A stretch of 64,000 nucleotides of DNA from Bettongia penicillata ogilbyi (Eukaryota; Chordata; Mammalia; Diprotodontia; Potoroidae): the NCBI GenBank assembly GCA_023548195.1, contig JAJHZJ010000531.1, positions 8,357,900 through 8,421,899 on the forward strand. The letters run 5' to 3'. The notes below the pieces were generated by a model. It was not told where the DNA came from, searched no databases, and saw nothing but the letters and a program-made list of their open reading frames with translations. The position numbers and the translations under genes are program-made. Of this stretch, positions 1 to 14,100 are shown piece by piece. The stretch's first letter is position 1; every line of letters starts with the position of its first letter.

Positions 1-3000
1 ATGCCAAGGAGACAGTCAAGATCATTAATCCTAAAAAGGAGCAGAGAACTTAGAAAATAATATTCCAGATAACTTACTCCAAAACAGTTTAATCATACCT
101 GGGGGAAATTATATAGAGGAATTCCAAACATTCCTGATTAAAAGTTCAGAGCTGCATAGAATCTCTAAGTGTGAATACAGGAGTAAAGAGAAACATTAAA
201 AAAACCAAACCAATAAGGATAAAACTTTCAATTCAAATAAAGGGAGATGATTCTTGTGCCCCTCTGGACAATATCATTATCAGAATAGTCTAATTAGACA
301 AAGCTGGGGAGTGGACTGTTTTGTCATAATGATCTCAATGGAAAGAGAGAAGAGGAAAGAAAAGGTTAAAGAAAATTATCTCAAGTAATCAGGGCAAGAA
401 AAAAAGTTTATGTAAATAAGGAAGGGTGGGAACCTGAACCTCACTTTTACCTGAAATGGTCAAGTGAAGAATATACACATACAAATAGGTACAAAAATAT
501 ATTTCACTCAAAAGTGAAATAAGAAGAGAGGAAAAGGTGGAAATCAGAAAGTAATAGATAACCAATAGATCACTGATTCAGTCTCCTACTCTAGGTATCA
601 AACAATATAACCTTTAAATATATTTAAGGAACTGCTAGAGTAGTCCGGCAAATCAAATGCTGGACTTGGAATATGGAAGACAGAGTTTGAATTCTGCCTC
701 AGATTCTTACTAGCTGTGACTGATTCAAGCTCTCTAAGCCTGTTTCCTCATCTGTAAAACAAAGAGGGCCCTCCTCTAAGACCAGTTCCAGCTCTAAATT
801 TATAATCCTATTGAATCTTCATAAACTGAGGAAAATGAGAAAATTCAATGCAGTTATTCCCTTTTAACCACAAATTAGCCAATTTGTAAGATAAAATTAA
901 AGAATATTACCAAAAAGATTTCTACACGCTTTGCAACAGTAAACTTTTCAACATTTCAACTGTTCAGAACTACAATAAAATATTAACAGATAAAAGTTTA
1001 AATTTGATTTCTAAATCTGCATCTTTAAATGTTCATTATAGAAATCTTTGACAGGTCCTAAATTTTCTGGAGATTACAGAATAAGGAAAAATAATCACTA
1101 TTTTAATCAAGCAGCCATCTTTTCAGATAAAAGAAATTATCTTTTCCAAAAACTCCTGTCATAAAACAGGAACTATCTTTTTGCTTAATTTATTGTATCG
1201 TGGCAAATTTTCACCAGTTAATAAGTATTCTATCTACAATTTTAATTTTAAACTAGGTAAGAACTATAAAGTGGTACAATATACTTGGATTACAATCTAG
1301 GAACATACAAAAAGAGTTGAAAATTCATGTATAATGATTCCATATATATAATAACCTATACTGGACTGCTTACCGTCTCAGTGTATGTAGCAGGAGGGGG
1401 TTAGGAGCAAAGGATAGAATTTGGAACTCACAACTTTTTTTTAAATGTTAAAAATCTTATTTTATCATGCAATGGGGGGGAAATATTATTTAAATTTCAA
1501 AAACAGAACAAAGCAAACTCATGTATACCTTTTGACTAAGTAACCCTATTAATAGTACTATGACTTAAAAATCTAAGTAGGGGGAAAATAAAAAACCCTC
1601 TATAAAAACTAAAATATACATAGCTGTTTGACCTGCAATAGTAAAAAGCTGAAAAAATGTGTCCAATGGTTGTAAGAGACTTGAACAAAATATAATAACA
1701 ATGCAGTGGCTCATTACTAGGTTAAGGGTAACCAATAAAGAAATGCTGAAAGGGGTATATGGTATGCAAATTGAAGAATCAGAAAAAAGATACACTGTTA
1801 ATAGAAATTTATATGTATTCCTATAAACTAAAGGGGAGTACAATAAACAAGTGGTTTTCTGTACTTTTATGTAAATATTTCTGACTTTCTTATAGCTTTG
1901 AGTTTTTTAAATTTATGACAAGGATTATATTTATATTTTAATTTTGAAAAGTAATTTCAGGTCATAAAAGATGAGTGGAAAGACCAGCGGATTCATGATG
2001 TGAAGGTATGTAACATTCAGAATGACCCCACCCAAAATATAGATTCAAGTTCCTTTTTCCATGTCCTAATTCTTTGACCTTAGAACTACAATGTTTTCTA
2101 TTCTGAATAGTTAATGAATGTACACATTTTAAGTGTATGGTTTACCTTTTGCCATTTTATTACTTTTCTAAAACTGCATGTACACAAAATGACATGCTAA
2201 AAAAATGAGCAACTCAAACCTGGAGTGTTTTTTAAACCATATATTTATACCTTGGTGTTTTTTTAAAGGCAGTTTCTTAAGTGTATCTATTTAATAAAAA
2301 CAGACTTTTCCTTGTAAAAAGTTTTCATATGTGTAAGATGTATCTTTATTTCAATAACCACCCCCTCCCTTTCCAAAACAGAGAAGTGGAAAATATTAAA
2401 ATGGTACTACAATAAAATAAAGCACTTATAATTTCAAACATCTCAAAAGTTCAAAAAGTAAATTTTATATCACCTAGCTACTGACTTCCTAACCTAAAAT
2501 TGACAAACAATGCTAACACAATTTCTAACAGACACAAAAGAATCTTGAACTAGATTTATGTCTTTAGGTACTATCTTGAATTTTTGCATAACAATTCTAC
2601 CATTAAAAACATTTGTATTTATGTCAATAACCTGATTGCATACAACTAAACTGTTATTCATGAATTTTTTTTAAATGTTGGCAACTGGCTAATAAATTCT
2701 AAGAAATATTTTAAATTCTCTTTCACAATAAGTAAGTTTTTATACTATTTTTTGGGGGGAGACCCAACATCCTACAATTTGATACCCAATTTTCAGACAT
2801 CGAATACAATTCAAGTATTTTAAAACTATATGCCATCCAAAAAAGGATACTTCTTAGAGTAGATAAGCACAAATGATACAGATTTGAGTTTTTCCTGATT
2901 TTGAAGACATAAAAAGAAAAAAAAAAACTCCATCTGGACCCTAACATTTTAACATGTTTCTCTAAAGTCTGGCCAAGAAGAAATCTTCAAGCAACTAATA

Positions 3001-4974
3001 TGTCTAATTAATTTCGAGGATTATTTCATCCTAGAAAAATTCTAGCCATGTTTTCATTAGTTATAATATAAAGTTAAAGGGAAGTAAGGTTTTTCTCTAA
3101 CATGATCAATTACAATTCTATATCAGGCAGGAAAGCCAAAGCTAATAAAGTGAATTAATGTGTTGAAGAAATTCCCTTATGTTGCCAATGTTAAAATCTA
3201 CCGTGGATGTAACTAGCTACTATGAAAAAATAAAGAGACAGTGGTATAAGGTAATAAGGGAAAAATTCAAAATATCTTCTTCCATTTTTTTTTTTTTAAA
3301 AACATGAGACAATACAGGATTTTGAGTTTGATATTTATTTTTAACAGGATGGCTGTGCTAATGGATGATGACATCATTAGGAGATAACGCCCTTGTCCAA
3401 TACCTGCAATAGAAGCTAGATAGAAGTTAAAGAAAACATACTTAAAGTCAAAAGTTGTGTATAATACTACTTACCCTCGATTCTGTTAATAAGAAGAAAA
3501 TAAGCAAGAGCCAAATTAGCTTACGGTTTAAATCACATTATATTATCAATAGCTGTTAAATTATCAGATTTATCTTTATTTTTAAAAATATCATAATTCT
3601 AAATAGAATATGGGTAAGTAAAACTTTTAAAAGGGGTATACTAAAATCCTACAATTCCTTTCCTCTTGGTGTGGTGGATGGGTAGTGGGCAGGAGAGAGG
3701 AACTATTGAATGAATGGTGACTAGAGGAAAGTCAAATGACCAAGGGAGATATAATATATTCTAATCATAGTGAAATATAGGCTGGCAACTCCATTTAACT
3801 TTTCTATCAGTATCTCTACAATTAGCCAGGGTATAAAGAGTTGATGCAGTCACTGATCACACTGGCCTCTACGTGTCTGTGAGCACAGTGGTCCTAAGAC
3901 ATAGAGTGACCTTCAGTAGAGAAGTCAAGTCTGTTCGCATTTGTATTTTTCATCCACTGTTTCTTAAATGCGATGAGTACGGAATTTTACTAGTAGTCTA
4001 TGTGGGTTCTAGGTGCATGCTGCTCTGAAGAACAGACAATAGGCAAGAATGCAGCAGGCTGAACTGAGCATGATGCTTTGTTTCTGATCCTGAGACTTGT
4101 CAAGTTGATTATACCAACTAGCACACTCTTCCATTTCTAATCTGGATGATGACAAGTGGGAAAGTTCCCACCTCCTACTGCCTGAAGAAGAAAAATATCA
4201 GTTATCTCACCAGCAATTGGAGAAGATATAGAAAAGCTGGCCCTCACTGAAAAGATAAAATCAAATTGACAACTCAGAAAGTGTCAAGAAAAACTTAAAG
4301 TTTACAGGTAACTGCTCCTACATCTACAACTTTGGATTCTGGATAAAACTTTATTAATGTTAAACTATGCAGCTGCTATAGCAGAAAACATTTTACCTAA
4401 GTTCTAACCACTAAAAGATTACAGATCATGTCCAAAATTTCCTCTCCCCACTCTGGGGAGTTCTGATAATATGAACGAGGCCAAACTGTACAAATCATAA
4501 TAAAATTCATGGCTAACAAGTTATTTTAACTTCTAAATCAACTATATAAAAGATTAGTTGATAAAAGCAGTAATTCAAAAAGTACTATATTAAAATAAAC
4601 ATTCACTTCAGTCCTGTCTTTCCATTGCTTTTTGTTCCAGGAAAGAAAATGAGAGGCTCTTATTTTCAAATGATAATGCTGATAAGTTGTTTTACTACTG
4701 CATAGTCTTCCACATAGCTACCTATAAAAGTGAATAGAATGCTGTTAGTCCAAGTTTTTGATTATTCCTTTAGCTAACTGGCTTGGTCCAAGTAGGGAAA
4801 ACTCAATTAGTGGAGGAAGAGAGAAATTTAGGGCATGGCCTGTGATATTTATATACAAATAAGAATAAAAAATTGACAGGACCTACAGTTAAGGCCTTAA
4901 AAGCTTAAGTAAGAAAATATCCATGAAGTAAATATATTAATTTAAAAGTTCCAAATAATTAAAGAGTTACGCAC
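1..4974. other. RPRD1A intron 6 (left part); no further exon seen
   Basis: AT-rich intronic sequence. A MIR-like SINE is visible at about 650-815. I searched it on the minus strand for the expected C-terminal exon (EYKRKLARV, LPDLSRLPNVTG, GDIYSED) and found none. The rest shows no recognisable gene; T/A-rich runs such as 3286-3297 are retroposon-tail-like. Confidence 0.7.
650..815 (+). repeat. MIR/CORE-SINE-like fragment
   Basis: The order of blocks follows a MIR: gaattctgcctcag, ttactagctgtgact, aagcctgtttcctcatctgt, aaaacaaagagggccctcc. Confidence 0.6.
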
Positions 4975-5150
4975 TTCCAGCTTATGTTCTTTCTCTGCAA
5001 GGGCTTCTTTTTGACAACGAAGGAAATCTGATAACATTCGAGTTAGCTGCTTCCTATCATCTATTTCTGCTGCCAATCGACCATTGTAATCCGCCAATAG
5101 CATACATGCATCATCTACCATCTTGGAAAGCTGTTCTCCTGATTCTTTAT
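4975..5150 (-). CDS. RPRD1A: RPRD1A coding exon 6 (residues 205-263)
   Basis: A pyrimidine-rich tract ending TTGGATCTTAG precedes 5150. The exon encodes [40 protein letters not shown] and [19 protein letters not shown] and ends at a codon boundary before GTGCGTAAC. This is the main coiled-coil. The expected next exon (EYKRKLARVS onward in the family) is not visible in 1-4974. Confidence 0.96.
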
Positions 5151-8100
5151 CTAAGATCCAAAAAAAGGTAATAAACAAGTAGGTAATACATTAAAAACAA
5201 AGCTATGACTTGTATTTTCTTCAAAAATCTGAGTCATTCTTTCTCACCTGTTATTTTGTCTAGTAGAGATACATCTTGGACTTCAACAGGCAAAGAAGCT
5301 ATTCTCTGATGAACTGCTGCATCACCAGAGGCTGCATTTTCAAGTTCTTGTAAGGCTCTAATGAGATCTATAGTCTGAAAAAGCAGACAACTTCAGAATC
5401 TAATTTTCCAAGACCAAAAGGGTTAAAATTAATTTAACAGCCAGGCCAGTTCATGGTATGTATGCTACGTCAAACACTTTGTAAAGCTCCATTTGTACAC
5501 CAGGGAAGATTAAAAGATCATAAATTTATAACCTCCAAAATATTTTTTACTAGTTTTACTCGTAAAAAACAAAATCTCTCCCTGTTTTGCTACACCCAAC
5601 AAGACCCCAAAGAACACCTGAAAAAAAATCAGATGACCTGGTCTTCTAAAGCAATTATTTTACTTAAAGTAACCCAAATTTTGGTTAAATTAGTAAGATA
5701 TTTCCAATATATTAGTTAAAATTACAAAGTACTTGTATGTTTGCAAGTGAAGCCAAACAAAACACATTATGGGTGTTGTTTTTCTTTGTTTTTGCTCCAG
5801 CCAGCTGATGTATACAATAAGGCATCTTTCTTATACCAATTCAAGGATTTTCCAGAATTCTGGAAAGAATATGGAGATTGGAGGGTCTTATTAAGATATG
5901 GCCCAATCAGAAGAGGGCTTCTATTTCTAAATGCTAGAGAAATCAACTGAGTCCTATACATTAGAGCAATGTTTCCAATTGGTTAGGAAGCAAAGTCAGT
6001 ATAAGTGTTTAACCTAAAGTTTGCTAGTAATAATTTGTATCAGGGATTATTTATCATTAGAGAAACAAATGTACTGATAAAAGTTGGTGATTTTCAATTC
6101 ACCAATTTAAATACCTTTTTCAAATATAAGATGATAGCTAAATAATTAGCAACTAGTAAAAAATTATGTCAAATTGATAAGTTATCCTACTCCAAGGACA
6201 AATGAGGCTTTCTGATAAAAAGTTTGATACAAGTTACTATGTACAGAGAAAAATCAAGTGGTCTACACTGAAGATGAAGGAAGAGTCCTAAGAACTATAG
6301 TCATGATCACTCTGGCAGGATGAACCCAAAATAAGATGTCATACTCTTAGATGAAGGTAGGGTCTAATTTCTGATGTGAGAATACAGCTTCCTAAATTTC
6401 TTCATATCAGGAGATATAAGGAGGCAAATCTCAAGAACATACTTAAGGCTATACCTGAATGTATAAACCTTCAGGGCTCTGAGTCAGTATTTTAAAAATG
6501 AGAACAGTATTTTAAAACACTTTAAAAAGTATTTTTAAAAATCAATAAATTAAGAAAATATCCCATGTAAGATTCCTCTACATCCAGAGCCTGTAGGGCA
6601 GAATATGATCTACTACGTCCCTTCCTTCATACAATACTCACCTCAACTCAAAAGTAGGTAAGCTAGAATTAGAAAGCTGAAAGAATGGAGAAAGACCTTG
6701 AGAAAATTAGTCTCTTTAAAGAGGAGGAGTTAACATTCCTCTTGATTTAGATCATAGGTTCATAAATTTAAAGCTGGAAGAGACTTAAAGGTTATCGAGT
6801 CCAATCCCCTCATTTTGCAGATAAGGAAAACAATATCCAGAGAGGTTAAGTAATTTACCCAGGGTCACAGAGCTAATAGGTGAACCCTACATAAATCCAG
6901 GAAAACAAAAATATTCTAGAGGCCCATACAATAAGAAAGATGCCGTAATATACAAAATGGAAAAGAAGATAACAACTCATCTTTGAAGAAAATGAGGAAC
7001 AGAAACTTTGAAATGGAAGGGATCACAGAGATCATCACTATAATCCTTTAATTATCAGTATAGTATTTAATTTTTTAGAGTCCCTTTAAAAGCACTTAAA
7101 ACTGCTTTAAAAAAATAAAATAAAAACAACAACATGTATCAATAAAAATACAAGTTTGGAGACCTCAAAGGTACAACCCAGCATTTTGACGAAGTATCTA
7201 TCATTTACTTAAAAGGAACAAGCTGTCTTAGAACATCTGATTTTTTCCAAGAGAGTTTCAACAATCAAGATAATGGAATTCTGTTTCAGGTAAACATAAG
7301 CAATGTGGTAAACAAAAAAATGTGAATAAGTTATATGTGACATTTATTTAATTCAGAAGATCTTTCCTTACCCTTATATTTATAAGACCAATGTACCACA
7401 GTAAAATTCAATGAAAAGTTTGAGTAACAACAAAAATATGACAACACTAGTAATTTGCAGCCATATACAGGCAGCATCAGAAGTCTCAGGCTTGTAGGTT
7501 AGCCGTTAAAGCTTAGAACTGCACTAAGACTTTTGAGACCACCCTGTATAATGGGATTCTCTTTGGAAAGAGATCGTTTCTACCTGTGGAGGTTCACTTG
7601 GTGATCCTAGTGCTGAACAATTTTCATTCTCATCCACCTTTATCTGTTCATACGAACGCTTTCTAGACTTCTTATCGCCATCTGATTTAAAGGAAAATGT
7701 AGTTATTTTCATGAAGTGCTATTTTGTGAATAAAATAGTGATAAATTTATATATACTTACAGAGAGCTTGCCTAAGTTGTTCTAACACATCATTTTCATA
7801 AACAGACCTTTCTTCCCAAATAGACAGGACTCTTCCAAGATGCTTTTTACAATTTTCATCAGTCTCACTGAAGGAAAAATAAATGGGATATTAATAGCTA
7901 AAAACCTGATGCTCTGGGTCTTTGAAAAAACTTAGTATTTAGTTTTAAACAAAATCATTAATACCTTCAACAAAACTTCTGAATTCAGAAGAGATTAAAA
8001 AAAGCAATACAAACTGCAGCATTACTCAAACTATGAAAACACAAGAGTTTGCTTTACTACACTCAACTTTTAGAGCATAAGATGTCTTCTTTCCCTATTT

Positions 8101-11100
8101 CATATAACTTATCTTAGCAAATATACTACTGGATTTTATAATTTGGGTTAACTCGTTTGAGCTATCCTTATCTAAAATCACTCACTTTGTTATTTCTTAG
8201 CTTCTGGAGCTTTTCCCCTTCACATTTGCTCAAGAACTTCAGGAAAAAGCACAAAATCCTTTATACACGCATCATATATATATACACACATACACATACA
8301 CATACATGCATACATACAGGTGATTAATAGTCGCTATGAAATTTCTATACTTAATTTAAACTACAATAAAATTATTCAAAATTTATAATTGTTTTAATAA
8401 AGACTCCACATTTCAAAATGTATTTATGGAAAACTATTTATGAGGTACAGTTAAAATTATAAATCATTATAACACAACTACCATATTCAGTATTTTGGAT
8501 AGCAAAAGGAAAAAACTAAAGAAAATACCAAAAATCATTAGGCAAGGCAATAAAAACTTTCTGGAAAAGAGGTTATTAAAAATGTACAGATTTAATAGCT
8601 TATTCAACTAATTCCTCTATAAAGCATCCTTACATATTTATCAATGGCCTGAAACACAAATTAGTGATTTCTTTAAAATAAGCCTGTACACAAGGGTATA
8701 CATGTTCTCTCTTCCAAAATAATATAAGCTTCTTAAGGGTTAGGGATTATTATGTCCTCATTATGGTATCTATCATGGCTGGTATAGTGCTTAGCATACA
8801 GTTGTTTTTTAAAAAATGCTTGGTGGGTGATTCACTAACAAGGAAGCTTTAAGAGAAATACATTTTTATAACCTGAAAGGGAAAATTTAGAGGGAAAAAG
8901 TCTTATTTTAAAATAGTATTTTACTATACCTGGAAACATGCTTAAAGGCTTCAACTATGACTGGTGCAAAATCTTTTGTGAATTCTGGCCCTTTTCTCTT
9001 GCTGTTCTGGATGACATCATTGGCAAGATAAAGAAATGTCAGTTTTCTGTTTGGTTTGGCTGAAAGATAAAGAAAAATAAGGAAAGATTAAAAATTCACA
9101 GTAAAGCATTTAACAAAGGAGTAAGAACATTTGAATGTCTTTAATAATGAAATAGCAATATTTATTACAGATGAACAGTCAGTTCTACTATAACATTTTT
9201 TGGGGGGAAACATGAATTTGTTCCAGTGAGACTGATACATTAGAAAACAATATTCTCTTGAAAACTATTACTTTTGCTAGATTACTCATATTGCTGCTGC
9301 AGAGTCTGGATAGTATTCCTCTCTCCTCCAGTAGCTGTCTAATGTATCTAGGATGAAATAAAAAATCTACAGGTTAGCAAATAAAGCCCTTTCATAAACA
9401 ATATGGCTCTAGCCAATCTTTCTGGGCTTTTAACAACACAGCTCCCTTTCATGCATTTTATATTCCAGTCAAACTGGTCTAATGGCTATTGCTCAAGTAT
9501 GACACTCTATCTCCCATCTCAATATACTTATATAAGCTGTTATTCCCCATGCTTCTTGGAAACCAAGTAAAAATGGCTTCCCTTAAGTGAGCGGTGGGCT
9601 GAGTGGGATAGGCTGCCTCTTCCAATACCTGAGTACAGTGAGAAGCATCCACCATCACAAGCCCTGGATTCTTGCCACTCTGCTCTGTTCCATAGTAAAA
9701 CGGAGATCAGCTAGTCCTAGATTTCCTTACTGCAATGATCCCTACCTTTTATTTCCTTTTTTTTTAAAGGCTTTCATCACCTCTTGCCTGGACTATTACA
9801 ATTTCCTCCTAACTGACAGCCATGCTTTGTCTCTGCCAATTTCAATCCATCTTCCATACAACTTGCAGTCATTTTCCTAAAGCTCAGATCTACTCAATCA
9901 ACTCCACTGGCTCTACCTCAGTTGCAGAATCAAAAATAAACTTCTGTTTGGCATTTATAACTCTTCACAACCTGGCCCTATCCAACATTTCCAATCTCCT
10001 TACACACAATTCCTTTCCATGTACTCTGGAATCTAGGGATACCGAATTATTTATTGCTCTTCACACAAAAGAACCTATTTTTCATCTCCTGCTTTTGTAT
10101 TGGTTGTCCCCCATGTAGCTGGAATGCACTACTTTATTCACCTCTACCTCTTAGAATCACTGTTTTCCTTTAAAGTCCAGCTCATATGCCTCCCCTGACA
10201 TAAAGCTGCCTAGCATCCAGCTGCTAATGTCTCCTTATCCCCGAAATTATCTTATAAAAAGATCATAGGATCATCAACTAAGAACTGGAAGGGATATTAG
10301 AGGTCATCTGACTGAACCCCCTTCCTTTTATAGAGGAGGAAAGTGAGGCCCAGAGAGAGTAATCAACTTGCCTAATGTCACCAAGGAGCTACTTTGCAAA
10401 CATTGTTTTCTCCAATAAAATGTAAGTAATTTGAGGGAAGAAACTGTTTTGGCTTTGAATCCTAGGAATCTAGTACACAGGAGGGATTTAATAAATATTT
10501 AATTAACTGATTCACACAAAACCATGAAGCTACTTCATAAAGAGTCATCATAGAAAACGTTTTTTAAAGTATCATTTAATTTTCATGCAAATAGCTAATG
10601 TGGAAATTTGTTTTATTTGTCTATACATATTTATAAGGAATTTTACTTTTTCTTGCCTTCTCAGTTGGATGGGGGAAGGGAGAGAATTTGGAACTGAAAA
10701 TAAAATCAAATTTTAAAAAAAAAGACATAAAAAAACTTGATGTAAACTCTACCATGAAATTAGTAATTACATTTTTAAAGTATTATCAGCTTATATTTAC
10801 ACATAGCTTTCTAATTTGTGAAATTTTTTTGCCTGCATTTTAAATTATGCAATATCTCAATCACTAAGAAGCAAAAGTTTTACTTCTCCAATTTTGCTTT
10901 TTAAATTATCATTTAAAGATTAAAGGAATTAAAAGGGAGGGGGGAGGGAAGGCAAATAAAATTTTCTACCTGCCAGTTTTAAGTCCTAGTGATTACAAAA
11001 TCCTTTAGTCCACTTTTACTATGTAGAAAAACTTCACTGCCTGCTCTGGAAAGTGGGCAACATGTATGACATGCTATTTTAAACAGGGATGTATCCTCAT

Positions 11101-14100
11101 CTTAATGACTTTCAGAGAACCATCACAAAGGATCATCTTGGTTATATTCTAGGTTATATCTCTGCACCTAAGAGAGGAATCAATACAGGATGAATTTAAG
11201 CACATCTTCAAAATATTTCGTTTCAGAAACATGAATAAAAAGGCTATTTATGTGAGAACTAGCAATACCTACGTATTACTGATGAGTAATAAAAGTATGT
11301 AAAAAGATTGTCAACATCTACAAAACCCCCTCTTTGTTCAATGACTCCTATATGAAAAACATGTTAAAATATAGTAATATAGGGGGAGGAGCCAAGATGG
11401 CGGAGTAGAAAGACTCACGTATGGTAGCTCTAAACCCACAACCCATATATTTCCTGCAAAAAGAACTCCCCACAAGTTCTGGAGCACTGCAAGGCTTGCA
11501 GAAACACAGTGGAAAAGATTTCATTCCAGAGAGCCCTGGAGAGCCATCCCCGGGGTCCGTCGCACTCTGGACAGCGGACCCCACCCCTGAGCTGCCCTGG
11601 CCATGCAGCCCCAGAGGAGCAGATCCGAGCAGGCTTCAGGGAAGGAACCTCTGGCGGCCGGGAAGGTCCCTCCGCCCACAGGCACTCCAGGTCAGTGAGA
11701 GAGACTTCTGGGCTGGCCGAGAGGGGAGCGGGGTGTCTCGGCCCACTCGGGAGGCAGCGGCAGAGGCAGTGACAGGGGCCAGGACTCCTGAAGCAGCAGG
11801 CAGAAGTTCAGGGCCATTACCAAAGGTCTCTGCATAAAGCCCCTGAGGGAACTGAGCCTGGGAGGTGGCCCTGCCCCCACCCCAGCACCAGAACTTAAGC
11901 TCACATTGAATAGCAGCCCCACCTGAATCTCAAACCCCAAGCACTAGCTGGGCGGATCTAGGCATGGGTGGACAGGAATCTCAGAAGTCAAGTAACTGGC
12001 TGGGAAAATGCCCAGAAAAGGGAAGAAAATTAGACTACAGAAAGCTACTTTGATGGGGGACAGATGTTCCCGCCTTTCAATTCTGATGACGAGGAACAAT
12101 TCTTACCATCAGGGAAAGACCTGGAGGTTGGGGCCTCTGTATCCCAGACATCCCAGGGGGATGTCAGGTGGGCTCAGGCCTTGGAAGAGCTCAAAAAGGA
12201 TTTTGAAAATCAAGTTAAGACAGGTGGAGGAAAAACTGGGAAGAGAAATGAGAGAGATGCAAGAAAAGCATGAAAAACAGGCCAATACCTTGGTAAAGGA
12301 GACCCAAAAAAATACTGAAGAAAATAACACCTTGAAAAATAGGCTCACTCAATTGGCAAATGAGGTTCAAAAAGCTAATGAGGAGAAGAATGCTTTCAAA
12401 AGCAGAATTACCCAAATGGAAAAGGAGGTTCAAAAGCTCACTGAAGACAACAGTTCTCTCAAAATTAGAATGGAACAGATGGAGTCTAATGACTTTAGGA
12501 GAAACCAAGAAATCACAAAACAAAACCAAAAGAATGAAAAAATGGAAGAGAATGTGAAATATCTCATGGGAAAAACAACTGACCTGGAAAATAGATCCAG
12601 GAGAGACAATTTAAAAATTATGGGACTACCTGAAAGTCATGATCAAAAAAAGAGCCTAGACATGATCTTCCATGAAATTATCAAGGAAAACTGCCCTGAC
12701 ATTCTAGAACCAGAGAACAAAATAAGTATTGAAGGAATCCATCGATCACCGCCTGAAAGAGATCCAAAAAGAGAAACTCCTACGAACATTGTGGCCAAAT
12801 TCCAGAACTCCCAGGTCAAGGAGAAAATATTGCAAGCAGCTAGAAAGAAACAATTCCAGTATTGTGGAAATACATTCAGGATAACACAAGATCTAGCAGC
12901 TTCTACATTAAGGGATCAAAGGATGTGGAATAGGATATTCCAGAAGTCAAAGGAACTAGGACTCAAACCAAGAATCACCTACCCAGCAAAACTGAGTATA
13001 ATACTTCAGGGGAAAATATGGTCTTTCAATGAAACAGAGGACTTTCAAGCATTCTTGATGAAAAGACCAGAGCTGAAAAGAAAATTTGCCTTTCAAACAC
13101 AAGAATGAGAAGAAGCATGAAAAAAGTAAACAGCAAAGAGAAGTCATAAGGGACTTACCAAAAGTGAACTGTTTACATTCCTACATGGAAAGACAATATT
13201 TGTAACTCTACACACATACACACGTGCACGCACATACAGAGACAGAGAGCACAGAGTGAATTGAATAGGATGGGACCATATCTTAAAAGAAATTAAGGTA
13301 AATGGTGAGAGAGAAATGTAGTGGGAGGAAAGAGGGTGAAATGGATGGGGTAAATTATATCTCATTCAAGAGGCAAGCAGGAGACTTTTTAGTGGAGGGA
13401 AAAAGAGGAGAGGTGAGAAAAAACATGAAGCTTACTCTCATCACTAAAGGAAGGAATAAAATGCACACTCTTTTTGGTATGAAAACCTATCTTACAATAC
13501 AGAAAAGTGGGGGAGAAGGAGATAAGCAGGGTGGGGGAAAATCATTGAAGGGAGGGTAATGGGAGAAGGGAGCAATTTGAAGTCAACACTGTTGGGGAGG
13601 GACAGGATCAAAAAACAGAATAGAAACAATGGGGGGCAGAAAAGGATGGAGGGAAATGCAGTTAGTCTTATACAATACGATTGTTATCGAAGTCATTTTC
13701 AAAACTACACAGATATGGCCTATATTGAATTGCCTGCCTTCCCAAAGGGAATGGGTGGGGAGGGAGGGATGGGGAGAATTTGGAACTCAAAGTTTTAGGA
13801 ACAACTGTTGAGTACTGTTGTTGTTACTAGGAAATAAGAAATACAGTTAATGGGGAATAGAAAGTAATCTGGCCCTGCAGGACAAAAGAGAAGATGAGGA
13901 CAAGAGAATGGAGGGAAGATAGAAGAGAGGGCAGATTGGTGATAGGGAAAATTAGAATGCTCAGTGTATTGCGGTGGGGAGAGGGGAGAAAAGGGGAGAA
14001 AATTTGGAATCCAAATTTTGTGAAAATGAAATGTAAAAAGTTAAATAAATAAATTTATATTATAAAAAAATATAGTAGTATAGTAAAACAAAATTACCAA

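Noticed and set aside
1..4974. Terminal RPRD1A exon
   Set aside because: Minus-strand reading shows no sequence matching the expected 49-residue C-terminus next to an AG acceptor.
5741..5961. Overlapping 69- and 64-codon ORFs in intron 4
   Set aside because: No similarity recognised, no splice or promoter context. Chance ORFs in intronic sequence.
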